From: an uncultured Collinsella sp. | Lineage (GTDB): Bacteria; Actinomycetota; Coriobacteriia; Coriobacteriales; Coriobacteriaceae | Direction: 5' to 3' | Assembly: GCA_900541125.1 (NCBI GenBank) | Contig: UQIK01000004.1 | Coordinates: forward strand, 1 to 64,000 | Length of the DNA: 64,000 bases | Shown here: positions 35,057-42,285 of the stretch, one piece after another | How the letters are laid out: each line of letters opens with the position of its first letter | Numbering within the stretch: position 1 is the first letter of the stretch | Made by a program: the position numbers and the translations under genes | Notes under the pieces: generated by a model | What the model was told of the DNA's origin: nothing | The model's input: the letters and a program-made list of their open reading frames with translations, nothing else | The model's database searches: none

Positions 35057-35311
35057 ATGGGTCCGTTCCAGATTCTTCTGTTTGTCGTTTGGGCTGTCTC
35101 TGCCGTGGCGCTGACAATTCTCGTCCTGATGCATTCCGGTAAGGGCACCGGCGTTTCGGATATGATCGCTAGCTCGCTGTATAACTCCAGCTCTGCCACG
35201 GGCGTCATGGAGCAGAACCTCGATCGCCTGACGGTAATTATGGCCGTTGTTTTTGCCGTGTGCGTCGTCCTGTGCATGTTCTTCTTCCCGCAGGGCATCG
35301 TGGGCTACTAA
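35057..35311 (+). CDS. secG: Preprotein translocase subunit SecG
   Basis: Small accessory subunit of the SecYEG channel. The 84-residue protein has two hydrophobic helices (about 5-25 and 58-78) joined by a polar loop with LMHSGKGTGVSDM, the usual SecG signature. AAGGAG precedes ATG 35057 with 7-nt spacing. It is followed by its own terminator. secG behind a glycolytic cluster is common in many Gram-positive genomes. Confidence 0.92.
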   Translation: MGPFQILLFVVWAVSAVALTILVLMHSGKGTGVSDMIASSLYNSSSATGVMEQNLDRLTVIMAVVFAVCVVLCMFFFPQGIVGY

Positions 35312-35336
35312 GCATCGGCGTATATACGTTTGCAAT

Positions 35337-35363
35337 GGGTCTCGCATGTGCGGGACCCTTTTT
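35337..35363 (+). terminator. Terminator after secG
   Basis: GGGTCTCGC (35337-35345) pairs with GCGGGACCC (35350-35358) with one G-U pair, followed by five T. Confidence 0.88.
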
Positions 35364-35604
35364 GTTTACATATTTGTAACAGAGTCAAAATATCCCCACA
35401 TACTTCGCCCAACTAAAGAAATTCTCGACCGTTAACCGGAATTAGCCCCAAATCGTGCATAAAATGCGCTACTGTATTGCGAAACGTTGGTTCGTTGTGC
35501 ATAACCAGCCATAGCAGCGGGCGGCGTTTTGATGGTTCGGATCGGATTGTCTCGACATATGTCCGACTGAACATTTCTTTGTCCTATCTCATAAGGAGGA
35601 TGGC

Positions 35605-37281
35605 ATGGCTGATTCTATGTTCCACCAGCCCGTTATGGGTCGTCGCGCCTTTGTTGGCGGCACCCTCGCTGCGAGCTCCATGGCTTTTCTTGCCGCATGC
35701 GGCAAGAAGGGCGGCGACACTTCCGGTTCTGAGTCCGGTTCGACGCTGAACTTCTACATCAACAACCCGGTCTGCATCGACCCCTACAATGTCCAGGAGG
35801 ACCAGGGCACTCAGGTCGAGTACCAGCTCTTTGACGCTCTGACCTCTTATGACGCCGAGAAGGGCGAGATCGTTCCGCTGGCTTGCGAGTCCTTTGAGGC
35901 CAACGACGACGCCACCGAGTTCACCTTCAAGATCAAGAAGGCCAAGTTCCACAACGGTGACGACGTTACCTCCAAGTCCTTCAAGCTCGGTTGGGAGCGT
36001 CTGGTCAACACCAAGTCGGCCATCGCTACCGAGTATGGCCCTTCCGAGGTCTCCTATCACCTTTCCATGGTCGAGGGCTATGACGATCTGCTTGCCGGTA
36101 ACGCTACTGAACTCAGCGGTGTTACCTGCCCCGACGATGAGACCCTCGTCGTCAAGCTGTCTTCCGCTTACGCCGACTTCCCCTTCGTCGCCTCTCACCC
36201 GGCTCTGGCCCCGGTTCCCGAGTGCGCCGAGTCCGATGCCAAGAGCTTCTACCTTGCACCGGTCGGTAACGGCCCGTTCATGATGGACGGCAAGTGGGAG
36301 GATGGTCAGGAGATCAACCTCAAGAAGTTCGACGATTACTATGGCGACAAGGCCAAGATCGATGGCATCCACTTCCAGGTCATCAAGGACATGGAGACCG
36401 CTTACAAGGAGTTCCAGGCCGGTAACCTCGATGTCTGCGACGTTCCCGTTGCTCAGATCGACGCCGCCAAGAAGGATCGCGGCGTGTCCAAGGACGGCTA
36501 CACCATGGGTGACGGCGAGCGCATGCTGCTCGGCTCCGAGCCTTCCACCTACTACCTGACCTGCAACAACACGGCCGAGCCGTTCAACAACGCCGACCTG
36601 CGCAGGGGTATCTCCCTGGCCATCAACCGTGAGGCCATCTGCAAGACTATCTTCAAGGGTACCCGTACCCCCGCCGACGGCATTGTTCCTCCGGGCATCG
36701 ATGGCTACAAGGAGGGCGCATGGGAGTTCTGCGCCTACGACGTCGACAAGGCTAACGAGTACCTCGACAAGGTTGCTCCCGCTGGCGCTAACGGCGATCG
36801 TGGCATTAACGTGACCCTTTCCTACAACCAGGATGGTGGCCACAAGGAGATCATGGAGTCCATCATCGGTGACCTCGCCAAGGTTGGCGTTACCGCTGTC
36901 TCCGATACCCCTGAGTGGTCTGCCTTGCTCGAGCAGTACCAGAACTTTAACTATCAGTTCGGTCGTCTGGGTTGGATTGCCGACTACCCGATTATGGACA
37001 ACTTCCTGTATCCGCTGTTCCACTCCGACTCCCTCGGTGGCGACAACCGCTCCGGTTACAACAACCCCGAGTTCGACGCCAAGGTCAACGAGGCTCGCAC
37101 CACGGTTGACGACGAAGAGCGCGTTGCTAAGATGCAGGAGGCCGACGCTATGGTCGCTGCCGACTGCCCGGTCATCCCGGTGATGTTCTACACGCACACC
37201 ATCGTCGGCTCCGATCGCATCAAGCACCTCTATGTCGATCCGCAGAAGCACGCCGAGCTGGGTACCGCTGAGCTCGCCTAA
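35605..37281 (+). CDS. oppA: Oligopeptide ABC transporter solute-binding lipoprotein
   Basis: Extracellular receptor of the second Opp system. N-terminus: MGRRAFVGG (twin arginine), hydrophobic stretch, lipobox LAAC, then a Gly/Ser linker, so it is an exported lipoprotein. The mature domain is a family-5 peptide-binding protein: FTFKIKKAKFHNGDDVTSKSFKLGWERLVN and LRRGISLAINREAICKTIF are typical of OppA/DppA. 558 residues is normal. ATG 35605 has AAGGAGG upstream. The 240-bp region before it follows the secG terminator; I found no firm promoter there. Peptide substrates are inferred from family and the complete downstream oppBCDF set. Confidence 0.88.
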   Translation: MADSMFHQPVMGRRAFVGGTLAASSMAFLAACGKKGGDTSGSESGSTLNFYINNPVCIDPYNVQEDQGTQVEYQLFDALTSYDAEKGEIVPLACESFEANDDATEFTFKIKKAKFHNGDDVTSKSFKLGWERLVNTKSAIATEYGPSEVSYHLSMVEGYDDLLAGNATELSGVTCPDDETLVVKLSSAYADFPFVASHPALAPVPECAESDAKSFYLAPVGNGPFMMDGKWEDGQEINLKKFDDYYGDKAKIDGIHFQVIKDMETAYKEFQAGNLDVCDVPVAQIDAAKKDRGVSKDGYTMGDGERMLLGSEPSTYYLTCNNTAEPFNNADLRRGISLAINREAICKTIFKGTRTPADGIVPPGIDGYKEGAWEFCAYDVDKANEYLDKVAPAGANGDRGINVTLSYNQDGGHKEIMESIIGDLAKVGVTAVSDTPEWSALLEQYQNFNYQFGRLGWIADYPIMDNFLYPLFHSDSLGGDNRSGYNNPEFDAKVNEARTTVDDEERVAKMQEADAMVAADCPVIPVMFYTHTIVGSDRIKHLYVDPQKHAELGTAELA

Positions 37282-37378
37282 GAGTTTGCAGCTTCCGTGA
37301 GGGTCAAGTATTTACGTAGACCTCATGGGAAACATACAGTTCTCCCTAACCTGGGGTAAACTGGCTGATGGTAATTTT

Positions 37379-37406
37379 GGGATGCCGGTCTGGCGATCGG
37401 CATCCC
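37379..37406 (+). other. Intercistronic hairpin between oppA and oppB
   Basis: GGGATGCCG (37379-37387) pairs perfectly with CGGCATCCC (37398-37406); only three T follow. As in the first Opp-like operon, it lies after the receptor gene and would favour receptor over permease expression. Confidence 0.6.
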
Positions 37407-37437
37407 ATTTAGGTTAATCCCTAGATAGGGGAGTGGT

Positions 37438-38475
37438 ATGGGTAAGTACATCGTTAAACGTGTGCTTCAGTTCATCCCGGTATTTTTGGGCGTTACGCTG
37501 ATTCTGTTCGCCCTTCAGAATATCGTGCCGGGAGATCCGATCAAGCTGATCGGTGGAGACAAGGCTCTGTCCCCCGAGGTGGAGCTTCAGCTTCGCGTCC
37601 GCTATCACCTGGTCCAGTCGGACGAGGACGGCAACGCGATCCTTGACGAGAACGGCGACCCCGTTCAAACGTCGCTCGTGGACCGTTACTTGTATTACAT
37701 GAACGGCCTGCTTCATGGCGATCTGGGCAATTCGTATCAGCGCAAGCTGCCGGTTACGGAAATTTTTGCCCAGAAGTATCCGTATACGGTCAAACTTGCC
37801 GCGTGCGCCATCGTGCTCGAGGCAATCATGGGTATCGGTGCGGGTATCATTTCGGCGGTTAAGCGTTATTCCTTCTGGGATATTTTGGTAACGCTCACCA
37901 CGTCGATCCTCGTTGCGGTCCCGGCCTTCTGGCTCGGTATGTTGCTGCAGCTGTTCTTTGGCGTCATCCTCAAGGACGCTACGGGCGGTGCATTCTCCAT
38001 GCCGATCTCGGGTGCCGGCGGTTCCAGCTCTCAGTATCAGGATTGGATGCACTATGTGCTTCCGACCATTACGCTGGCTTCGGTTTCGACCGCTTATGCC
38101 GCCCGCATTATGCGCTCGCAGCTGCTTGACGTCATGAACCAGGATTACATCCGTACGGCAAAGGCCAAGGGTCTCTCCAATCGCGCGATCATCATCAAGC
38201 ATGCGCTTAAGAATGCACTCATCCCCGTCGTTACCTATATTGGTGTCGACTTTGGCGGCATGCTTTCGGGCGCCATCCTGACCGAGACGGTCTTTAACTG
38301 GCCCGGTATCGGCTATGAGGTCTATCGCGCCATTAGCATGCGTGACTGGCCCATCGTTATGGGCGGCGTTACGCTCATCGTCGTCGTCGTCATGGTGATC
38401 AACCTGCTCGTCGACATTAGCTATGCATTCCTCGACCCGCGCATCCGCCTTGGCGGTCCGTCGGATAAGGCCTAA
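37438..38475 (+). CDS. oppB: Oligopeptide ABC transporter permease OppB
   Basis: Membrane channel subunit of the peptide importer. The first helix (RVLQFIPVFLGVTLILFALQNIVPGDP) carries the FxxxxxPGDP signature of OppB/DppB. Then comes a long external loop with LLHGDLGNSYQ, and the coupling loop DYIRTAKAKGLSNRAIIIKHALKNAL. About six helices over 345 residues. ATG 37438 has AGGGGAG upstream. oppC follows after 14 bp. Confidence 0.92.
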   Translation: MGKYIVKRVLQFIPVFLGVTLILFALQNIVPGDPIKLIGGDKALSPEVELQLRVRYHLVQSDEDGNAILDENGDPVQTSLVDRYLYYMNGLLHGDLGNSYQRKLPVTEIFAQKYPYTVKLAACAIVLEAIMGIGAGIISAVKRYSFWDILVTLTTSILVAVPAFWLGMLLQLFFGVILKDATGGAFSMPISGAGGSSSQYQDWMHYVLPTITLASVSTAYAARIMRSQLLDVMNQDYIRTAKAKGLSNRAIIIKHALKNALIPVVTYIGVDFGGMLSGAILTETVFNWPGIGYEVYRAISMRDWPIVMGGVTLIVVVVMVINLLVDISYAFLDPRIRLGGPSDKA

Positions 38476-38489
38476 GGGAGGTACGTCTC

Positions 38490-39425
38490 ATGCAGGAAAC
38501 TGATTCTCAGTCTCAGGAGCAGGCTACCGCCACCAAGGCCGCATCTGCTCCCGCCAAGTCCCGCACGCTGTGGGGCGACGCTTTTAAGCGTCTTCGTAAG
38601 AACAAGCTCGCCGTTATCGGTGTCTGCTGGATCATCATCGTCGTTGTGGTTGCCCTGACCGCAGATCTGTGGGCTAAGCCCTGGCTCGGTTCGCCGACGG
38701 CTTCCGACTCGACCACCATGGCCGAGACGTCGCTGCTGGCTCCGTGTGCCGAGCACCCGTTTGGTACCGACGCCCTTGGCCGCGACATTCTTGTCCGTGT
38801 TATCTACGGTGCACGCGTTTCGCTTTCCGTCGGCATTATGGCCACCGCAATCTCCACGGTGATCGGTTTGGTCATGGGTGCTCTGGCCGGTTTCTACGGC
38901 GGTATCTGGGATACGATCATCATGCGCTGCGCGGATATCTTCTTGGCGTTCCCGTACGTGCTGTTCGTTGTCGCCATGATCGCCGTTATCGGCCGTGGTC
39001 TTCAGAACGTCTTTATCGCCATCGGTATTCTCGGCTGGCCTTCGATTGCGCGCGTCTTCCGATCCGCGATCCTGACGGTCAAGGAAAACGACTATGTTGA
39101 CGCTGCGCGCGCGATGGGTGCATCTGATGCTCGTATCGTCGTGCGTCACATCTTCCCGAACTCCGTCGCCTCCATCGTGGTCTACGCGACCATGAACATT
39201 GGTGGCGCCATTCTGACCGAGTCCGCTCTGTCCTTCCTCGGCATGGGCGTTATTCCGCCTACGCCTTCGTGGGGCTCCATGATTCAGGACGGTCAGCAGT
39301 ATCTTCTGACTGCTCCCTGGATGATGATCATGCCCGGTCTGGCAATTCTCTCGACGGTGCTCGCCTTCACCCTGCTGGGTGACGGTCTGCGCGACGCCCT
39401 CGACGTCAAGATGAAGGACGCATAA
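38490..39425 (+). CDS. oppC: Oligopeptide ABC transporter permease OppC
   Basis: Second channel subunit. About 45 polar N-terminal residues, then a helix, an external loop with HPFGTDALGRDILVRVIYGARVSLSVG (the OppC signature), the coupling loop DYVDAARAMGASDARIVVRHIFPNS, and the C-terminal TPSWGSMIQDGQQYL typical of the family. 311 residues; GGGAGG precedes the ATG. oppD follows 2 bp after the stop. Confidence 0.92.
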   Translation: MQETDSQSQEQATATKAASAPAKSRTLWGDAFKRLRKNKLAVIGVCWIIIVVVVALTADLWAKPWLGSPTASDSTTMAETSLLAPCAEHPFGTDALGRDILVRVIYGARVSLSVGIMATAISTVIGLVMGALAGFYGGIWDTIIMRCADIFLAFPYVLFVVAMIAVIGRGLQNVFIAIGILGWPSIARVFRSAILTVKENDYVDAARAMGASDARIVVRHIFPNSVASIVVYATMNIGGAILTESALSFLGMGVIPPTPSWGSMIQDGQQYLLTAPWMMIMPGLAILSTVLAFTLLGDGLRDALDVKMKDA

Positions 39426-39427
39426 GG

Positions 39428-40519
39428 ATGAAGAAGAACAAGAACTATGTGGACCTGAAGGACCAGCCGGTTCCCGAGGGCCAGCATCTGCTCGAGGTCG
39501 ATGACCTTAAGATGTATTTCCACACCGAGGATGGCGTTGTTCGCGCTGTCGACGGTGTCTCCTACACGCTCGATCGCGGCGAGACCCTGGGCGTCGTCGG
39601 TGAGTCCGGCTCCGGTAAGTCCGTGACCGCCATGACCATCATGGGTCTTATCTCGATGCCTCCGGGAAAGATCGAGGGCGGCGACGTTCGCTATCGCGGT
39701 CGTTCTATCCTCGAGATGACCGAGGAAGAGATGCAGCACATTCGCGGTAACGACATCGCGATGATCTTCCAGGATCCTATGACCTCCTTGAACCCGGTCT
39801 ATAAGATTGGCAAGCAGGTGGGTGAGGGTCTTCGTCTGCACCGTGGCTACTCCAAGCAGGAGGCGCTCAAGCGCGCTACCGAGCTTTTGGACCTCGTGGG
39901 TATCCCCGAGCCCGAGAAGCGCGTCAATGAGTATCCGCACCAGTTCTCTGGCGGTATGCGTCAGCGCGTCATGATTGCCATGGCTCTTGCCTGCGATCCC
40001 GATATTCTGATTGCCGACGAGCCCACGACTGCCCTGGACGTTACCATTCAGGCTCAGATTATTGAGCTTATGCAGGAAATGCAGGAGAAGAACGGCAACG
40101 CCATCATCATGATTACCCATGACCTGGGTGTCGTCGCCGATATGGCCGACAAGATCATGGTTATGTACGCCGGTCGTCCCGTCGAGTTCGGTACTGCTGA
40201 GGAAATCTTCTACGAGAGCCGCCACCCCTATACCTGGGGCCTGATCCGCTCCATCCCGGAGCAGGCTATCGATGAGAAGAAACCGCTTACGCCGATTCAC
40301 GGCAACCCGCCTTCGCTCATGAACCTGCCCGAGGGCTGCGTGTTCTCGCCTCGTTGCCCCTATGCGACCGATAAGTGCCGCAAGCAGCGCCCCGAGCGCG
40401 TTGTCACCGAGTCTGGTCACTACTCTGCGTGCCACTACTCCGGTGACCCCGAGTTTCTCAAGAACGCTCCTGAGACGTCCCGTACGCGCAAGGATTCCAA
40501 GAAGGGAGGCGAGGCGTAA
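39428..40519 (+). CDS. oppD: Oligopeptide ABC transporter ATPase OppD
   Basis: Energy-coupling ATPase. Walker A GESGSGKS near 59-66, signature FSGGMRQRVMIAMAL, Walker B ILIADEPTTALD, switch His in MITHDLGVV. The C-terminal extension has the conserved Fe-S cysteines: NPPSLMNLPEGCVFSPRC followed by CRKQRP and a fourth in ACHYSG. 363 residues is normal. Its TAA shares one base with the oppF ATG. Unlike the ATPase half of the fusion at 20367, it keeps the full Cys cluster. Confidence 0.93.
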   Translation: MKKNKNYVDLKDQPVPEGQHLLEVDDLKMYFHTEDGVVRAVDGVSYTLDRGETLGVVGESGSGKSVTAMTIMGLISMPPGKIEGGDVRYRGRSILEMTEEEMQHIRGNDIAMIFQDPMTSLNPVYKIGKQVGEGLRLHRGYSKQEALKRATELLDLVGIPEPEKRVNEYPHQFSGGMRQRVMIAMALACDPDILIADEPTTALDVTIQAQIIELMQEMQEKNGNAIIMITHDLGVVADMADKIMVMYAGRPVEFGTAEEIFYESRHPYTWGLIRSIPEQAIDEKKPLTPIHGNPPSLMNLPEGCVFSPRCPYATDKCRKQRPERVVTESGHYSACHYSGDPEFLKNAPETSRTRKDSKKGGEA

Positions 40520-41547
40520 TGGCAGATACCAACGAGCGTACTCCGTTGCTGAAGGTCGAGCACCTCTCTAAGGAGTTCCCCGCTGAGTCCGGCATGTTCG
40601 CCAAGCGTTTTTCCAAGCGTGTCGTCTCTGCTGTGAATGACATTTCGTTCGAGATTTATCCGGGCGAGACCTTTGGCCTGGTTGGCGAGTCTGGTTGCGG
40701 TAAGTCCACCACGGGCCGCACCATCATGCGCCTGACCAAGCCGACCGCCGGTAAGGTGTTCTTCCAAGGCAAAGATGTTGCCGAGATGAGCAAACATGAG
40801 ATCAAGGACATGCGTCGCGAGATGCAGTTTATCTTCCAAGATCCTTATGCTTCGCTCAACCCTCGTATGACCATCGGTGAGATTGTCTCTGAGCCCATGA
40901 CCATTCACGGCGTGGGCACCAAGGAGGAGCGCATTGAGCGCGTCCGCGAGCTTCTCGACGTCGTTGGACTGAACCCCGAGCACATCAACCGTTATCCTCA
41001 TGAGTTCTCCGGCGGTCAGCGTCAGCGTGTCGGCATTGCCCGTGCATTTGCGCTGAAGCCCAAGCTGATTATCTGCGACGAGCCGGTTTCCGCTCTGGAT
41101 GTGTCCATTCAGGCCCAGGTTCTGAACCTGCTCAAGGAACTTCAGGACAAGTTCGGTACGGCGTATCTGTTTATCGCCCACGACCTGTCCGTCGTGCAGC
41201 ACATCTCCGATCGCGTCGCCGTTATGTATCTGGGTAAGATGGTCGAGGTTTCGGACTGGAAGACGCTCTACAGTGAGCCGCACCACCCGTACACGCAGTC
41301 GCTGCTGTCTGCTGTGCCGGTGCCCGATCCTGATATCCAGAAGACTCGTAAGCGCATCATCCTTGCCGGCGACCCGCCGTCACCGCTGGATCCGCCGACC
41401 GGTTGCCGTTTCCACACCCGCTGCCCGATCGCGCAGGGCATCTGCTCTGAGAAGCTCCCTGAGTTTAAGGAAGTTGCCCCGGGCCACTGCTGTGCCTGCC
41501 ACTTCGCGGAGCCGTTCCCGATCAAGGAATCGCACATCGACCTGTAG
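40519..41547 (+). CDS. oppF: Oligopeptide ABC transporter ATPase OppF
   Basis: Partner ATPase of OppD. Walker A GESGCGKSTTGR, signature FSGGQRQRVGIARAF, Walker B ICDEPVSALD, switch His in IAHDLSVV. The C-terminal extension GDPPSPLDPPTGCRFHTRCPIAQ, then C in GICSEKL and CCACHF, carries the Fe-S cysteines. 342 residues is normal. It starts inside the stop of oppD (1-bp overlap). A long hairpin element of family I starts 19 bp after the stop. Confidence 0.93.
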   Translation: MADTNERTPLLKVEHLSKEFPAESGMFAKRFSKRVVSAVNDISFEIYPGETFGLVGESGCGKSTTGRTIMRLTKPTAGKVFFQGKDVAEMSKHEIKDMRREMQFIFQDPYASLNPRMTIGEIVSEPMTIHGVGTKEERIERVRELLDVVGLNPEHINRYPHEFSGGQRQRVGIARAFALKPKLIICDEPVSALDVSIQAQVLNLLKELQDKFGTAYLFIAHDLSVVQHISDRVAVMYLGKMVEVSDWKTLYSEPHHPYTQSLLSAVPVPDPDIQKTRKRIILAGDPPSPLDPPTGCRFHTRCPIAQGICSEKLPEFKEVAPGHCCACHFAEPFPIKESHIDL

Positions 41548-41565
41548 TCGGTTGTTTGTCCGGGC

Positions 41566-41684
41566 CCGCCCTGGCGTTGCTTTTCAGAACGTCCTCGGAC
41601 ATGCAAGAAACCCCCGCTGCGCACTTCGTGCGGCGGGGGTTTCTTGCGTCCTGCGGGATGTTCTGAAAAGCAACGCCAGGGCGG
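41566..41684. repeat. Long hairpin, family I copy C
   Basis: Outer arms 41566-41590 and 41660-41684 are perfectly complementary (25 bp). They surround a symmetric 12 x 12 internal loop: GTCCTCGGACAT (41591-41602) faces GTCCTGCGGGAT (41648-41659). Then a perfect 15-bp inner stem (41603-41617 with 41633-41647) and an apical CGCAC-TTC-GTGCG. There is no T run, so it is not a usual terminator. Related copies: 41868, 51096, 51413. Confidence 0.88.
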
Positions 41685-41752
41685 CCCTGCGGTAACTCGG
41701 CAGGGGGAGTGCGATTCCCTGATCGCTCACTTAATCTAATAAGAAATTGAGT

Positions 41753-41807
41753 GAGGCCGGAGCTTTAGCTCCGGCCTCTTTATATAAGGGCTCGGCAAAG
41801 CCGAGCC
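41753..41807 (+). terminator. Terminator plus second hairpin between two long hairpins
   Basis: GAGGCCGGAGCT (41753-41764) pairs with AGCTCCGGCCTC (41767-41778), then TTTATAT. A second hairpin follows, GGCTCGGC (41789-41796) with GCCGAGCC (41800-41807). Probably the true end of the opp transcript. The stretch 41548-42030 has no gene. Confidence 0.75.
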
Positions 41808-41867
41808 ACTAAATTCTTATCAGCCCCAGAACATGTTTGAGAACTGTGCTTGAAGTGCGTTAACGCA

Positions 41868-41992
41868 GGGTCGGAATGGGGGCAACTTCCCAACGCATTC
41901 CGCAGGGGGCGGTACATTTTGTAGCGCGAAGCGCGAATCAAAATGTACCGCATGCCCGAGGACGCGTTGGGAAGTTGCCCCCATTCCGACCC
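41868..41992. repeat. Long hairpin, family I copy D
   Basis: Outer arms 41868-41896 and 41964-41992 are perfectly complementary (29 bp). The internal loop is again 12 x 12. Read on the minus strand its strands are GTCCTCGGGCAT (rc of 41952-41963) and CCCCTGCGGAAT (rc of 41897-41908), matching copy C at 11/12 and 9/12 positions. A perfect 13-bp inner stem (41909-41921, 41939-41951) is capped by GCGC-GAA-GCGC. Stem sequences are unrelated to copy C. Orientation is opposite to copy C. Confidence 0.88.
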
Positions 41993-42030
41993 GGACATAC
42001 GGATCTACCTGCGCATTTACAAATTCGTAA

Positions 42031-42079
42031 ACTTTTTTGAAAAAAGTGCTTGCACAGCTCTCGAATCATAGGTTATTAT
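42031..42079 (+). promoter_or_regulatory. Promoter of tRNA-Leu with A/T palindrome
   Basis: TTGCAC (42050-42055), a 17-bp spacer and TTATTA (42073-42078). Directly upstream of the -35 box is the perfect palindrome ACTTTTTTGAAAAAAGT (42031-42047). The same element stands before the tRNA-Gly genes at 45562 and 48076, so it is probably an UP-type activator of stable-RNA promoters. Confidence 0.8.
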
Positions 42080-42136
42080 CTTCCTCGTTGAACGCGCGGG
42101 TCCAACAAAACGAACCGTGAGTCAACAACATAGCAT

Positions 42137-42226
42137 GTCGGAGTGGCGGAATTGGCAGACGCGCTAGCTTGAGGTGCTAGTGACCGCTTTTTGGTCATGC
42201 GGGTTCAAGTCCCGCCTCCGACACCA
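42137..42226 (+). tRNA. tRNA-Leu(GAG)
   Basis: Complete cloverleaf of 90 nt including an encoded CCA (42224-42226). Acceptor stem GTCGGAG/CTCCGAC; anticodon loop TTGAGGT gives anticodon GAG; the long variable arm (TGACCGC...GGTCA) marks a class II tRNA; T loop GTTCAAGTC. The codons read are CUC and CUU, heavily used in this genome's highly expressed genes (CUC). Confidence 0.97.
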
Positions 42227-42237
42227 TCGCATTTGAG

Positions 42238-42259
42238 AAGCCTCTTCGGAGGCTTTTTT
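42238..42259 (+). terminator. Terminator of tRNA-Leu
   Basis: AAGCCTC (42238-42244), loop TTCG, GAGGCTT (42249-42255), then a run of T to 42259. Confidence 0.9.
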
Positions 42260-42285
42260 GTTACCGATAGACGGTGGGGTCCACG

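Noticed and set aside
41566..41684. Long hairpins as ordinary terminators or as ends of an insertion sequence
   Set aside because: They have no T run, are far longer than needed, enclose no transposase gene, and show no target-site duplication that I can see.
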